From Sarcomyxa edulis (Eukaryota; Basidiomycota; Agaricomycetes; Agaricales; Mycenaceae), in the NCBI GenBank assembly GCA_009761415.1, contig QUOL01000001.1:1984001-2048000 (forward strand): 64,000 nt of DNA, written 5' to 3'. Shown one piece after another: positions 13,037 to 23,746 of this stretch; position 1 is the first letter of the stretch, and the number at the start of each line of letters is the position of its first letter. The notes under the pieces are model-generated. The model saw only the letters and a program-made list of their open reading frames with translations. It had not been told where the DNA came from and ran no database searches. A program made the translations under genes and the position numbers.

Positions 13037-14207
13037 ATGGATCCTTTCCAAGCAAAATTAGTTGCAGCTGCAACCGGGGCGACCATGACTGCCCTGACTA
13101 GTTCGTTTCTTACATAGCACCATATCATAACTACTCTGACTTTCTCTCATTTCCAGTGACTCCCTTTGACGTCGTGAAAACTCGTCTACAAACTCAACCA
13201 CCCCGCTCCCAGCACGTACCGTTTCGACCTCCAACCGGCGTATGCTGTCAGCCGTCAGGAGTCTCGTGTATACGGCAAATGTCTTCTCTGGCCCGAGCGA
13301 TGCCTCAGCAGGAGCTCGTTTGTGTTTGGGACCATGGTGTATTCAGAACAGAGAGGGTCAACGGATTTTTGGATGCCGTACGGCATGTGTGGAGAGCAGA
13401 GGGCGTCCGTGGTCTATGGAAAGGAGCCGGAACATCACTGTAAGTCTATCACTGCTCCTTGCGTACCTGTTGTACTCAAAAACAAATTCTTTAGAGTGAT
13501 CGGTGTTCCTTCTTCAACGTGTTATATGCTCACATATGATCACCTTCTTAACGTTGTCCTTCCACCGCTCATACCATCCCCAGCACTGGTTCCACTGACA
13601 GCCGGTATTCTTGCTCGTTCCACTATGACCTCAATTCTATCTCCACTGGAGCTGATACGCACAAATCTCCAATCAACGCCTCTCTCCCCCGAGAACCCTC
13701 ATACTTTGCGTTCCGTCTTGAAATCCGTTGGTGCACTCGTCGAAAAACAAGGCTTCCGATGTCTATGGAGAGGCCTTGGACCCACCCTATGGCGGGACGT
13801 ACCGTTCAGCGGAATTTATTGGGCAGGTTACGAAAATTGGAAATCATTATTCGAAAGGCATGGGCATCGAGGAGCACTCTTTGCTTTCTTTAGTGGTGCA
13901 ATCAGCGGGACGACCGCTGCGCTGATAACGTCTCCATTCGATGTCCTCAAGACCAGACGGCAGTCTCTAATAATGTCGTCTGCATCTTCGAAGGTCTCTT
14001 CGTCCGTCCCCTTCATGCTTCACATCCTCCGGACGGAAGGTCCATCTGCGCTATTCGCAGGGATTCTGCCACGGACAGCGAAGATCGCACCGGCCTGCGG
14101 CATCATGATTGCCTGCTTCGAGGTGCGTTCAATACCTCGTCTTACATCGTATATCGGCTCACCCAGTTTCACAGGGCGTCGGGAAAGTCCTTGTCAAGAA
14201 GGATTGA
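13037..14207 (+). CDS. MTM1: Mitochondrial carrier, MTM1/SLC25A39-40 type
   Basis: This is an inner-membrane carrier of the SLC25 family. The MTM1/SLC25A39 branch supports glutathione import and manganese/iron handling in mitochondria. Three carrier signatures are visible: TPFDVVKTRLQ after the first intron, SPLELIRTNLQ and SPFDVLKTRRQ. Other typical pieces are GLWKGAGTSL, GFRCLWRGLGPTLWRDVPFS, GIYWAGYE and AGILPRTAKIAPACGIMIA. The first exon (13037-13100) ends in the middle of the methionine codon of MTPFDVV. The second intron (about 13440-13495) and third (about 14124-14175) are short GT-AG introns. The end is GVGKVLVKKD with TGA at 14205-14207. The insert between the first signature and DAVRHVWRAEG fits the MTM1 branch. 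Confidence 0.88.
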
Positions 14208-14369
14208 TCTCATATTTATATTCGCATTATACCATACATACCCGGTACTCACGAGGACTGATGCTCTGTTAATATTATCACTGTTTCATTAACAGCGCAA
14301 TCTCGAGAATAATCATCCGTCCAGCTCGTACACTCTATCCACAAATGGTATATAGCCTCGCCAATCGAA

Positions 14370-15461
14370 CTATCCCAGCCTGTTCATCTGCCTATTAGCA
14401 CTTGTAAGCTTCCCTCCAACTCGGTCAACCTCATTAGACAGATCGTCTAGCATCTCTATCTGAGTGGCTATCTCGTTTCCTATTGCCTCCCCTAGGTATC
14501 TTTGTCTCTGCAATATCGTCGTAAGTTGAGAAAGCTGCTGGTTCTGCTGCTCTACCTGGACTTGTTGTAGTCCAAGTAAGCCAAAGTTATCAAGAGGCCG
14601 CGTCTCCTCCGTCTCCTTTGGTGCAGAGGGAGCACCGAATACTCGAGTGACAGGTTTCTTGGAGGTGTTCCCACCCAACAACACGTCCCTATCAGAATCG
14701 GACGCTGGATTCCTTGCGGCTGACCCTGCAGAAACACCAGAAACACCGAGTCCTCGTGAAGTCTGTCGTGCGACAGTCACCATCTTTCCCAGTTTCTCGC
14801 AATCGTCCTGCAATCGCGCGACCATATCCGTTCGCCTCTGTAACTCCCCTTCACTCATGCCACTCATCGCCAACTCCTGCAGTCCTCGACCAAGTGTTCC
14901 AATACGCGACAAAACGCCTGCCAGCTTCTTCTTCCCGCTGACATTCGCTTTATGAGACTCACCAACATCTCCTCGATCGGCGAAAGCGTCTCGTTTGTTG
15001 ATGTCCGCTCGGACATCTCGTATTCGAGTTTGCAGCTCTTGGTGCTCATCCAGCCACGAAGACGACGTGAATTGAGTGGGAGGGCCTCCCTCTACCCCTC
15101 CTTGCCTTCCGACTGGAACACCGAGGAAGTCCCGAAACGCAAACGTTTCTCGCCATTTATCATCTTTAGCACTAACGATAGCCCTTAGATAGGCTTCTAG
15201 CCCGGCCTTCCTCTCTTCCAGGAGCTTTGTGTTGTTATGTGATCGTAGAATTGAGAACTTGGTTTTGGGAGGCAGAGGATGAGGTGGTGGTGAGCCAACG
15301 GATTTGGTTAGCTCGGTGTGGAGATCGTCGAATTCAGAATAACGACGCCACATTTGCCATGAGCGAACATGGGCTTGTATTTCTATCCTATAGACAGTGT
15401 GTGGCTTTGGATTAGAGCGTTCTTCGTAGTCTCGGATGTATATCGCCTGGATAGCAGTCAT
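14370..15461 (-). CDS. VAM7: VAM7-like vacuolar SNARE with PX domain
   Basis: VAM7 is the soluble Qc-SNARE for homotypic vacuole fusion, recruited by its phosphoinositide-binding PX domain. This intronless 363-residue frame has a PX domain at about residues 1-115, with WRRYSEFDDLHTEL, PPKTKF and LEERKAGLEAYLRAI. A linker with predicted helices follows. A C-terminal SNARE motif spans about residues 305-363 (TILQRQRYLGEAIGNEIATQ continuing into IEMLDDLSNEVDRVGGKL), with the glutamine expected at the zero layer. There is no transmembrane segment, as in VAM7. The domain pairing PX plus C-terminal SNARE is diagnostic. It is convergent with MTM1. Confidence 0.92.
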   Translation of the reverse strand: MTAIQAIYIRDYEERSNPKPHTVYRIEIQAHVRSWQMWRRYSEFDDLHTELTKSVGSPPPHPLPPKTKFSILRSHNNTKLLEERKAGLEAYLRAIVSAKDDKWRETFAFRDFLGVPVGRQGGVEGGPPTQFTSSSWLDEHQELQTRIRDVRADINKRDAFADRGDVGESHKANVSGKKKLAGVLSRIGTLGRGLQELAMSGMSEGELQRRTDMVARLQDDCEKLGKMVTVARQTSRGLGVSGVSAGSAARNPASDSDRDVLLGGNTSKKPVTRVFGAPSAPKETEETRPLDNFGLLGLQQVQVEQQNQQLSQLTTILQRQRYLGEAIGNEIATQIEMLDDLSNEVDRVGGKLTSANRQMNRLG

Positions 15462-15567
15462 TGCAATTGCAGAGCAAGGAAACGATCGTAAACGTCATTT
15501 AGGCAATTCAGACTCAGTAAACAGAATGTAGTACTTCTCCAAACATGTCACTAGCTAGCTATAGATT

Positions 15568-16584
15568 CTATACACCCTTCGCCGCTGATGATAACGAAAC
15601 GAGCTCCAATACACAACCAAGTACCCAGGAACTCCAATTTCTTGTGTTCAAGAGTCCAATAAATTTAAAAAATACTTCCGGGCTGATATCTTCCATGACC
15701 ATAATGACATACCCAATCCTCTTCATGTCACGAACGTAGTCGTTTGTGAATATCAGTCTCTCCTTTGGCATCAGACAAAGGAAAGATACGCAAGCAGTTG
15801 TCCAACGACTTTGCAAAGTCGGTGCAGAGAAGCAGATGTCTTCTAGAGCAATGCGTCCACCAGGGGCCCCAAGTGTGTGAAAGATTGAGACAAGAAGGCG
15901 TATCGCGTTTTTGGAATGGTATGCACAGTCTAGTGCAAGGATTGAAGCGAAGACACATTGGGAGAGAGGATCCAACGGATGGTCAGTGGACGTTGGTCGG
16001 TAGACGGCATCTCCGCAATACAGAGTGATTAGAGTCTGCTTTTCGTGCAATTTCAGTCGAGATCGTCTATCGTGAGAGCGTTGGTGGTGAGCAGGTAGAT
16101 TCGTGATACCAGTGATGCTGGATGGACGTGAGACGTCTGGGTTGGAGAGGAGCATCATCAAGGACTCTCCATTTCCATGCCCGACATCTACTGGATAGAT
16201 TAACACGGCCGATTGCACGGAAAATTAGGTCCTTCAAACCTAGAATTCGCTCACCAGTCTTGGAATTTGCAGCTTTAACCAGCCGCAGGGCCAAGGCTGT
16301 CGATATGAGTACATCAATTATACGAGCTTTCTGCAAGGGTGACGATACGTACCTTCACAAGCTTGGGGAAATATTATCGTTTCCTACACTCAAGTTAATG
16401 AACGGCCTAGATGACTTGGAGAAACAGACCTTCCAGTAACCCATTTTTAGCGGGTTCCGGGATCCTCACCAGGCAACCCATTCAATTCCAGATGGAACGA
16501 GCCATAAGGGTCTTCAGATTTTGTGGTGATCAGTTGCACAAGCGACGAAAGAGCGATAGCAATGAAAGTCACTGCAAGCGACAT
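15568..16584 (-). pseudogene. SAM-dependent methyltransferase gene, probably frameshifted near the N-terminus
   Basis: The exon chain reads MSLAVTFIAIALSSLVQLIT (hydrophobic N-terminus), DPYGSFHLELNGLPGEDPGT, then in another frame LKMGYWK, then ETIIFPQACE, ALALRLVKAANSKTGERIL, and the SAM-binding motif VDVGHGNGES. Downstream are YCGDAVYRP, ILALDCAYHSKNA, GGRIALEDICF and MPKERLIFTNDYVRDMKRIG. These match a fungal class-I methyltransferase family. All later joins use good GT-AG introns, but PGT and LKMGYWK are adjacent in different frames with a TAA between them and no splice sites, near 16447-16455. That indicates a one-base deletion, or a sequence error. The substrate is unknown. The gene sits about 190 bp from the outer transposon. 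Confidence 0.6.
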
Positions 16585-16771
16585 GTTGCTTTTCGAGATT
16601 TCATATAAGGGTGGTTGGATAATTTCAAGATTAACGGCACAAGAAAGAGCAAGTAGTATAGACCGAGAGTCCAACGCAGATTGTTGGGGGGCATCCTGTG
16701 CGAATATCAGCTGCTTGTCGCGAGCGTTATAAAATCATTTGAACAATGGAGCACGGGAAGACAGTCAGTCA

Positions 16772-16776
16772 CCTGG
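16772..16776. repeat. Left target-site duplication CCTGG
   Basis: CCTGG directly precedes the left outer LTR and matches 43307-43311 after the right LTR. Five bases is usual for Ty3/gypsy integrases. Confidence 0.93.
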
Positions 16777-17084
16777 TGTAACGGAATGACCGCTGCGGCC
16801 GTTCAGTTACTCGCGCAGTTTCTTCACGAGGCTCCTGCGCAGGCTACGCAGTTCCTCGTCATCGTATAGCGCAGCTGGATGCCATACGATACCTTATTCA
16901 CATGTTTCTTAGTAGTTAGTATATATAGGCGTACTGTACTTGTAGTTTCTTTAGGTTTTCTTAAGCTACGAATAAGAGTCTTTTCGCCAGTTCTTTACTG
17001 CTTGAAGTCTCGTACCGACACTTAAAACGAATCTCTACGGTGTGGCCAAATCTTTCATTCCTCGCGACTGACTGATTCGTCACA
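16777..17084 (+). repeat. 5' LTR of outer element (308 bp)
   Basis: It starts TGTAACGG and ends CGTCACA, identical by eye to 42999-43306. A TATATATA run lies near 16919-16926. The RNA start would then fall near 16944-16956, at TAGTTTCTTTAGG. No TGG primer-binding triplet follows the LTR end: the next bases are TATTTTGAACTAGAAAC. Confidence 0.93.
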
Positions 17085-17110
17085 TATTTTGAACTAGAAA
17101 CTTTGACTCT
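17085..17110 (+). promoter_or_regulatory. Candidate self-priming binding site of outer element
   Basis: AGAAACT at 17096-17102, 11 nt after the LTR, is complementary to AGTTTCT at 16944-16950, close to the expected RNA 5' end. Tf1/sushi-type chromoviruses prime from their own RNA 5' end instead of a tRNA. Only seven bases match, so this is weak. Confidence 0.3.
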
Positions 17111-17168
17111 TACCATCGTCGACTTCCCCGCTCGGTTTGATCTCCCGAAACCTCTTGTCGACGATATA

Positions 17169-20100
17169 ATGGCACCAACTCGCGCTGGAACTGACTTCAG
17201 ATTGCCCAGCATTCCTGATAGTCCAGAACCCGCCGATGATGTCCTCGCCGCAGGCGAACACGCTGGAAGCGCCGCTTCCTCTTCAGAACTCACTCCACTT
17301 GCGTCGGTTGAAGACGAGCTGTCCTCGGCTCCTGTTGCAAGAAAGGATAAGGTGAGTACTCCAGATTCTGTTCCCGACTTGCTGTCTTCGCGTAGAAGTC
17401 AGACATCGGTCGATGTACAGAACAGAAGTCCACGAGCTCGCTCGTTGGACACTGCTCTCAACAACCGCTCCCGAATTCCGTCGGTGGTAGCAAGAACCCT
17501 TGAGGACTCGTCCTCGGGGTTAGAACGCTCCCATGAGGTGGTTGAAGCAAGCCCGAACAAGGATCCTCTCGAAAAAGAGGAGAATGTTCGTGGTTCTCAG
17601 ACTCTCGGTAGTCTGAACGTAGTTGGTGGAACTCATGACTCCGCACCGAAAAATGATGGTTTTGTGATACCTCGTGTACATAGTAGACCTATTTCTCCCT
17701 TGAAAGAAATGGAGACAAAGAAAGATCCCTTTTACTTCCCTGAGTGGTTCGAAGGCCACGGAATACAAAATACTGTTTCTGCTGATGATGGTAATAAGTG
17801 GTCTGAATACAAGGAAGATGACGAGATCGAAGACCTACCTGAAGAGTGGGTTTCGAGATCTCGGTCAGTCAACAAAGAGTACATGAGCCAAGGTACCCCA
17901 AAGACACCATTAAGCAATCTAATGGACCGAGTCTTGAAGGCTGCAGGTACTGAGAAAAGGAACTTGTTCAATGCAAGGATGAACAATATTGCCGGTCGTG
18001 TCATGGCAAATGATCCATCGGACTCCGAGACAAGTGAGACGAGTGATAAAACTCACAGATCACGGAGTATTCGAAAGCGCGGACGGCGAGGAAAGAAGTC
18101 GTCGAAGAATTCGACTTCTGATGACCCGATACACATTAGTGCTATGTCAGTAGGAGAGGGACCTTCGCGAACGCACCGCGATGGTAACGGCACTACTTCT
18201 GAAGTACCCGGAGGGCGCGAGACACCTCGTATTCCAATGGCGGCTAAGGGAAAGGGTGTTGACCCTAGCGAGCGTACTGGTATTCCTCCGAGAACGCCCG
18301 CAACCATAGCTACAGAACTATCGGATGATGATTTTGATCAGATTGATGAAGATTATCGGTTGGCAATGGAATTGCAGGACTTACTCGATGCGCAGGATGC
18401 AGAGACGAAACGTCTTCGTGAGGGTATTGCGACGATCAAGTCGAGACGCCGCGGGAACGAGACCGTTAACGAGGAAACTGGCCCTGGGGTTGTGGAAACA
18501 CCCAAGTTGGTGAAATCCGAACGCGTTAGTATTCCCAACGCACCTAACACCAAACGAGAGGGAGACAAATCAAAACCAAAGTCAAAAGGACTCACCACCG
18601 AGCTTAAAGGTCGTTATGACCGCGCGTCATCTCAGCTGCCCCGAGATAGTACGTTGGGGAGAGTGTTGAAGGGTCGTGGACCTCCAAGTGAGCCTAGTGA
18701 CAATAGTTCGTCGTCAGAGGATGCTTCAATTAAGGACAAGGACGTACATAAGAATAATTTCTCATCCGACGACTCGGACTCGGACATCTTTCCTGAAGAA
18801 CCTGACAGCGAGCAATCCGATGATTCGGCATCTACAAAGACGCGGAAACGTCGCGAGAAGCGTCGCTATAAGGAGAAGATGTTAAAACTCAAGTACCAGC
18901 AAGGATTCTTGAAAATTGACCCACCTTTCGTGTATAATGGCGAAGTTCAGGCCGAACTGTATAAGAAGTGGGTACGCGAGGTGCGGCTGTTCCTGAGGTA
19001 CTCTACTTTGGGCACAAAGAAGGGGCTGTCAATAATAGGCAAGTATCTGTCCGGACGCGCGTATAAGTGGTATGATCGCGAAATCTTAGCAGGAAAGAAG
19101 AAATATACCTTGAGTGAATTCTTCACCGGACTCTTTGATCATATCTTTCCGGCCGACTTCAGATCCGAGCAGCGCGATCGGTTTGATGCATGCATGCAGC
19201 GTGGACGATCCGTGAAGGATTTCTTGCAGAATTTGCATGACATTTCGAACACAGTTGGAGACTACACGGAAAAAGACATAGTTTTGGCCTTCTGGAGAAG
19301 ATGTGAGAGCTACCTCAGAATTGAACTCACTAGGGATGGATATAGCTCTGAGACCTTGACTTTGGGAACTTTGGAGACTCTAGCAATCCAGATTGAGAGA
19401 ACACATATTCTGGCTGAGAAGGAAGCGAAGAAGTCACTTCCGAAGCAGGGGAATGTAGCAAAATCAAGCCATTGGACGAGTGGTAGAATTGGCGCAATGT
19501 CTACTCCTCCAAAAGCTGATACACGGTCAGGTACGACAAGTGGGGTAGGCAATAAGAACTTGAAGGAGACACCTCGAGGCGAACGTTCTGACGGAACACA
19601 CCGAGATGGGAGGCGTGAGAATACCTTGCCAAAGAAGGAGCATGCCGACCGCGACCGAAAAAATCGTCTGCGGGCTGAGGGACGTTGTTTCGAGTGCGAG
19701 TCGAAAGACCACCTGTCAAAGGACTGTCCGAGGAAGACAACGACTAAGGCGCCTGCTTTACGTGCGGCTACTGTCGACTTTCCAGAAATCGAGAGGCTGC
19801 GCACCTTGAAAAACGCAACCTCACTGGGTCTGATGGCCATGTCGGTATCTGTCTACGAGGAGACCCCGGTCGAGCGTGTCTTGAAGGACGATATTCTGAT
19901 CTCTAGCTCATTGGAGAAGCTCTACCAGGCTGTACCATTAGCTCTGGATACTCTCGTTGACTTTGAAAGCTCACCATACTCACCAAGTCGGTTTTCGATG
20001 TACCCCAATGGTCCGGATGAGTTTCTTGTATCGGACAGCCATTCCTATGAGGAACACGCAATTCCGCGGGAATTTCTGATGGACTCCAACTTTGATCTCG

Positions 20101-20805
20101 TACATTGGCTGTTCTTGCGAAAGACGGAGCGATTCGACGAACTTGTACGGGAAAAACGCGACGTGAAGTTTCACTACTCTTCGGCCAGTCCTGACATTCT
20201 GAAACTTGATACCATTGATGGAGATGAGTTTACATTGCCTGAAAGTGACTCGCAGGTTAGTGATTGGGAGGTGATCAGTGACCGATATGGCTTTTCTGAT
20301 GAGGATTTCCCAGAACTCCAATCCGTTTCAGATTCGTCTGACGAGAATGACACGGATGGCGGAGACGACTACCCAAATGATCTGAACTACGGTGAGGATG
20401 AAGATCCTGCTAACCGAATCCCAGGATTTTCGAACGGTTCGTTCAACCCTGGGGTGTCGACGCCGACTGCATTTTTGGGTGCAGTAGGAACTAAGAAGTC
20501 GAACACGATTCCTGCGGTGGAAGGGCTGGTTCTTCAACGTTCCGCGGCACGGATCAAGGACTTCAATCGCATCCTACCCAAGCCAATTGTCATTGTGGTA
20601 TATATCAACGGTGAACCTGCTCGGGCGTTACTGGACTCAGGATCTTTAGCCGACTTCATGTCTACTACGTTAGCAGACCAGCTTAAACTTGCTCGTGAAC
20701 CTCTCGCAAAGCCTTTACCTGTCCAGTTGGCTGTCTCGGGCTCACGCACTCATGTTAACTTCTCGACGACGGTGGATTTGCGGTACCAGGAGATCAACGA
20801 GACGC
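17169..20805 (+). CDS. Outer element gag and protease part of gag-pol (5' fragment)
   Basis: This is the 5' part of a single gag-pol frame, cut by the nested element. From ATG 17169 the first 560 residues are acidic and serine-rich. A gag-type capsid region lies at about residues 586-755 (KKWVREVRLFLRYSTLGTKK, AYKWYDRE, FRSEQRDRFDACMQRG). A CCHC zinc knuckle CFECESKDHLSKDC is near residue 838. The retropepsin site ALLDSGSLADF is near residue 1155. The frame reaches a TGA inside the inserted LTR at 20808-20810, so the present protein is truncated just after the protease start. It stays in frame with 38292-42964 if the insertion and one ACGC copy are removed. A 22-codon extension upstream lacks an ATG. 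Confidence 0.92.
20802..20805. repeat. Left target-site duplication ACGC of nested element
   Basis: ACGC precedes the left long LTR and matches 38288-38291 after the right one. Only four bases agree: the fifth would be G on the left against G on the other side of the right copy. Confidence 0.85.
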
Positions 20806-22553
20806 TGTGATGAGGACTGCGACGCTAGGAGTAGATGTGCTAGACTCCTAACTATAGTTCGCCTCTAGGGGGTAAGGTGACGTTTTCTCGGAGGGGATTT
20901 TACGTAGCGAGAAATCCTAATGCCCAGTGACTTGTGTTTGGATAATGTGTTCGTGAAACGGTGGTGAGGTGGGTATGAGATGATGAGGTGTAAGGTAAGC
21001 TTCGGACTTGTAGGATCGTTCTCGGTAGGCCGTTTAGAGGCTTCGGACAGCTATAGGTTCGTTCTTGGAAAACCTACGAAGGCCTCGGACAGCTATCGGA
21101 GAGCTGATCGATGCTTCGGACGGCTTATAAAACGTCTTCGGAAAGCTATCGAGGGCTTCGGACAGCTATAAGTTCGATTTTGGAGAACCTACGAGGGCCT
21201 CGGACAGCTTTTGGTGAGCTGACCGATGCTTTGTATAGCTATAAAATGTCTCCGGAGAGCTATCGAAGGTTTCGGACAGCTCTGGACTGATTTCGGAGAG
21301 CTTCGAGGGTTTCGGACAGCTCTGGACTGATTTCGGAGAGCTTCCTTTGTTCCGGGAGTGGTACTGCCGACTGAACCAAGTCCTTTTTCTCTTGTTTTGA
21401 CCGACTCCTGTAATCGTTCCTTGTCTCGGTTTCAGAAGTATGAGAAAGAGATAGAATTCCTATAGAGAGTAACTGGGTAGTTGGTCGATTCGGGTATGTT
21501 CCTCTGGTTCTCGTCCACACTGGTTCTATCTACCGTTCTCCATGTCTTATCCTACTTTATATATGAATTCCTTCCCTGTCCTTGCCTAATTCTTCACCCC
21601 GAGTGCCATCCCAAGGTCCCCAAGATCTCCAATGATGAAACAGATCCGGTATTGGTTTTGATGTGTCCGAACCTCGCTCAGTGTGAAAGGTTAGGGCCCG
21701 AGGTGTTCTCTGAAAGCGTTGCAAGGTGAATTTGTGAAGGGATGAAACATGTCCGAGTGAGCAGGATGATGGGGAGCTTCCGATAGATTTTTCCAAGATG
21801 CGACGGCCAAAGTTGTCCGAGAAGAGTGAATTTGATGTGGGTTGCTAGGCGGAGACCTGTAGTGTCTTTGTTAGCGGGCGATACCTCGCTTACAAGTGCT
21901 GTGTCATGTGATAAACACAGAGGGAAGAATATTCCGTAGCACCACTTGGTCAGGGTGGACGGAGGTCTTAATGAGGCGTCCAGATGCATGGAAAGGTGTG
22001 AATTGAGATCGCAATGTAAGGGGAATATGTCCGATTTGATAGGAAGAACAGCTCAGGGCAGCAAGCATCACGTTGGCGGTATGTCGACTGGTGGCAATGT
22101 TTTGTCGGTGAAGTATCTCTCGATGAGGTCTTCTAGAGGTGAAAGGGAACCTGCTGAAACGATTTGGGATCTGTCCGAAGGATCTAGGGGGCTGCGGAGA
22201 GGTGATCGAGTACATTGGGCCTTCGGTCAGGTGAAACAACGATAGGGAATTGGGTTCTGGCGGTAGATTTCCTTCGGAGAAGTTGTTCGTGTGTGATTTC
22301 AAGTATTCCGAAACGTTCTGAGACGTGACCGAAGGCGGGTTAGCGTTTGGTGAGTGGATGAAGAGGCCGCTTTCGGGGAGAAACCGTCAAGTAGCGGGTA
22401 CTTGGTGTCTTTCAGTGTCCGGTCATTCGAAAAGTAAGTCGTTTGTGGTGATGCCACCAGTATCTCTGTAGTTAGCTATGTCTGAGGAGTCGCATAAGAG
22501 TAGGTTGTTGTATAGTTGTCGATTCCTTGGCTGGGGATGCTGGCATCCTCACA
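20806..22553 (-). repeat. 3' LTR of nested element (1,748 bp)
   Basis: Its coordinates match the right copy exactly at an offset of 15,734. A TATATAAA box for the element's own strand lies at 21556-21563. About a dozen degenerate copies of a (T/C)TCGGA(C/A/G)AGCT unit cluster at about 21045-21345. Small open frames inside the LTR occur in both copies and are not genes. Confidence 0.95.
21045..21345. repeat. Degenerate TCGGACAGCT array inside the LTR
   Basis: The motif TTCGGACAGCT and variants (CTCGGACAGCT, TTCGGAAAGCT, TTCGGAGAGCT) recur about every 20-40 bases, with longer units that include GAGAACCTACGAGGGCCTC. The same array is at about 36779-37079. It lies downstream of the LTR TATA box in element orientation. 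Confidence 0.8.
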
Positions 22554-22573
22554 CTTCCTCCTAACTTTTAAAT
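22554..22573 (-). promoter_or_regulatory. Polypurine tract of nested element
   Basis: On the minus strand, AAAAGTTAGGAGGAAG runs directly into the TGTGAGGATG start of the 3' LTR, as expected for the plus-strand primer. It fixes the element's orientation. Confidence 0.85.
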
Positions 22574-22660
22574 ATCGACCGTCCCCGGTCGATCATCCGG
22601 AGGGCAAACACAACAGCGTGTCCGTGACCGAAACAGGGCAAGGACGACCGGCCAAGGACC

Positions 22661-22666
22661 TATAAA
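22661..22666 (+). promoter_or_regulatory. TATA box of cargo gene 1
   Basis: TATAAA lies 52 nt before the ATG at 22713. Confidence 0.65.
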
Positions 22667-22712
22667 TTCCAAGGTCAAGACAGCCAGGGCTTTCCTGAAA
22701 GCAACAAGCCAA

Positions 22713-23651
22713 ATGGATCCCATAGCAAAAGAACTCTTCTTTACGCGCTGCCTCGATCTGGACGGGATAGATGGCGATATTACGATGGCAACTTTCCTCG
22801 GATACCTGCGTAACAATATCCGTCCCATGGTTCACCTAGTCGTCAGCTGCATTTTTCAAGATGCTGTGGCAGACGTTCTCCTTCCGGAGTTCTCGAGTCA
22901 CGGTGTATACACGTTGAGAAAGCACGTTAAAATCTTGTGCCAGCACATGGTGAGTGCGTGTGCGCCTTTCAGGGGGTCCGTGCTAATTGCGAAGGTTAAG
23001 GTATTCATGCTCAGACTTAGATGGGTACTGAAGGGGAGGTGCATGGACGATACCACGGAGCCGTTTCCCAAGGAAGCAGTGACCGCCGTTTACCAGGTGC
23101 AGCGATGTGTCCACGTCGTAGGGTTTTCCGGGGATCAGGACGAGGACGAGGCACATAAGATCGACGTTATCTTGTACTTCATAGAAGAATATGCCCGCCG
23201 ATCGACATTTGGCGTCGCTTTCGATTACATCGAGGCGGACCCGCGTGGTCGGTTCCATGCGCATGCCGTGTTGAAGAAGCATCCATACAGCGGTCCCAGG
23301 GTACATCGAGATGGTACGATTAGTACGGACAGGGGCAACAGCCTCGAAGGGGAAGAGAATCCGGCTAACAACGAAGACGAAGGCATATCCGTCATAAGTA
23401 TTGCAACGGACGACGAGGACGAAGAAATGGAGGTGGCCGAGGTAGAAAGGGCCTTGTCCGGTAAGAATTCTGACACTTTAGCGGTGCGGCAACGAGCTGA
23501 TCGGAGAGGCACAGTCCAGCCACTCGCGAGCTTGGCAACACACGGGGCATTTCGCCTGCTTTTGGAGACGTTATCCGAAGAGGAGAGGAACGGTTTGATT
23601 GGCGGGGCAGCGATTATTGAACAGGGACTAAACGGCTTGTCGGGGGCATGA
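22713..23651 (+). CDS. Cargo gene 1: unknown protein, tandem paralogue family, acidic C-terminal extension
   Basis: I do not recognise any domain. Start MDPIAKELFFTRCLDLDGID; the family motif FLGYLRNNIRPMVHLV falls near residues 28-43. Exon 1 (22713-22949, 79 codons) ends ILCQHM. A GTGAGT...GAAG intron (22950-22994, 45 nt, contains CTAAT) is in frame and stop-free, so unspliced reading is also possible (312 residues against 297). The second exon gives FPKEAVTAVYQVQRCVHVVG, aligning with IPSE/VPSE segments of the sister genes. Unlike them it has a long acidic tail (DDEDEEMEVAEVE) and a C-terminal helix. It is read opposite to gag-pol and is the nearest cargo gene to the 3' LTR. Confidence 0.72.
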   Translation: MDPIAKELFFTRCLDLDGIDGDITMATFLGYLRNNIRPMVHLVVSCIFQDAVADVLLPEFSSHGVYTLRKHVKILCQHMVSACAPFRGSVLIAKVKVFMLRLRWVLKGRCMDDTTEPFPKEAVTAVYQVQRCVHVVGFSGDQDEDEAHKIDVILYFIEEYARRSTFGVAFDYIEADPRGRFHAHAVLKKHPYSGPRVHRDGTISTDRGNSLEGEENPANNEDEGISVISIATDDEDEEMEVAEVERALSGKNSDTLAVRQRADRRGTVQPLASLATHGAFRLLLETLSEEERNGLIGGAAIIEQGLNGLSGA

Positions 23652-23711
23652 GGCGGCGAGAAGAGGGAAGGGTTCGGAGAGGTGATCGAGGGCATGCAGT
23701 CTTCATGTACA

Positions 23712-23717
23712 TATAAA
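23712..23717 (+). promoter_or_regulatory. TATA box of cargo gene 2
   Basis: TATAAA lies 35 nt before the ATG at 23747 and about 60 nt after the stop of gene 1. Confidence 0.6.
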
Positions 23718-23746
23718 CGACGAGTCCCGTCGTGTTGAAAATCGAA

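Noticed and set aside
17100..17168. Longer gag starting at 17103
   Set aside because: The codon there is TTG. The first ATG in frame is 17169.
21045..21345. CRISPR-like array
   Set aside because: Units are short, degenerate and unevenly spaced, without constant-length spacers, and sit within an LTR of a fungal element.
21481..22302. Open frames of 80-132 codons on both strands inside the LTR
   Set aside because: They recur identically at 37215-38036 because the LTR is duplicated. They have no motifs and no promoter or intron support.
22568..22835. Minus-strand frames overlapping cargo gene 1
   Set aside because: They overlap the start of a better-supported gene and show no motif. They are antisense shadows.
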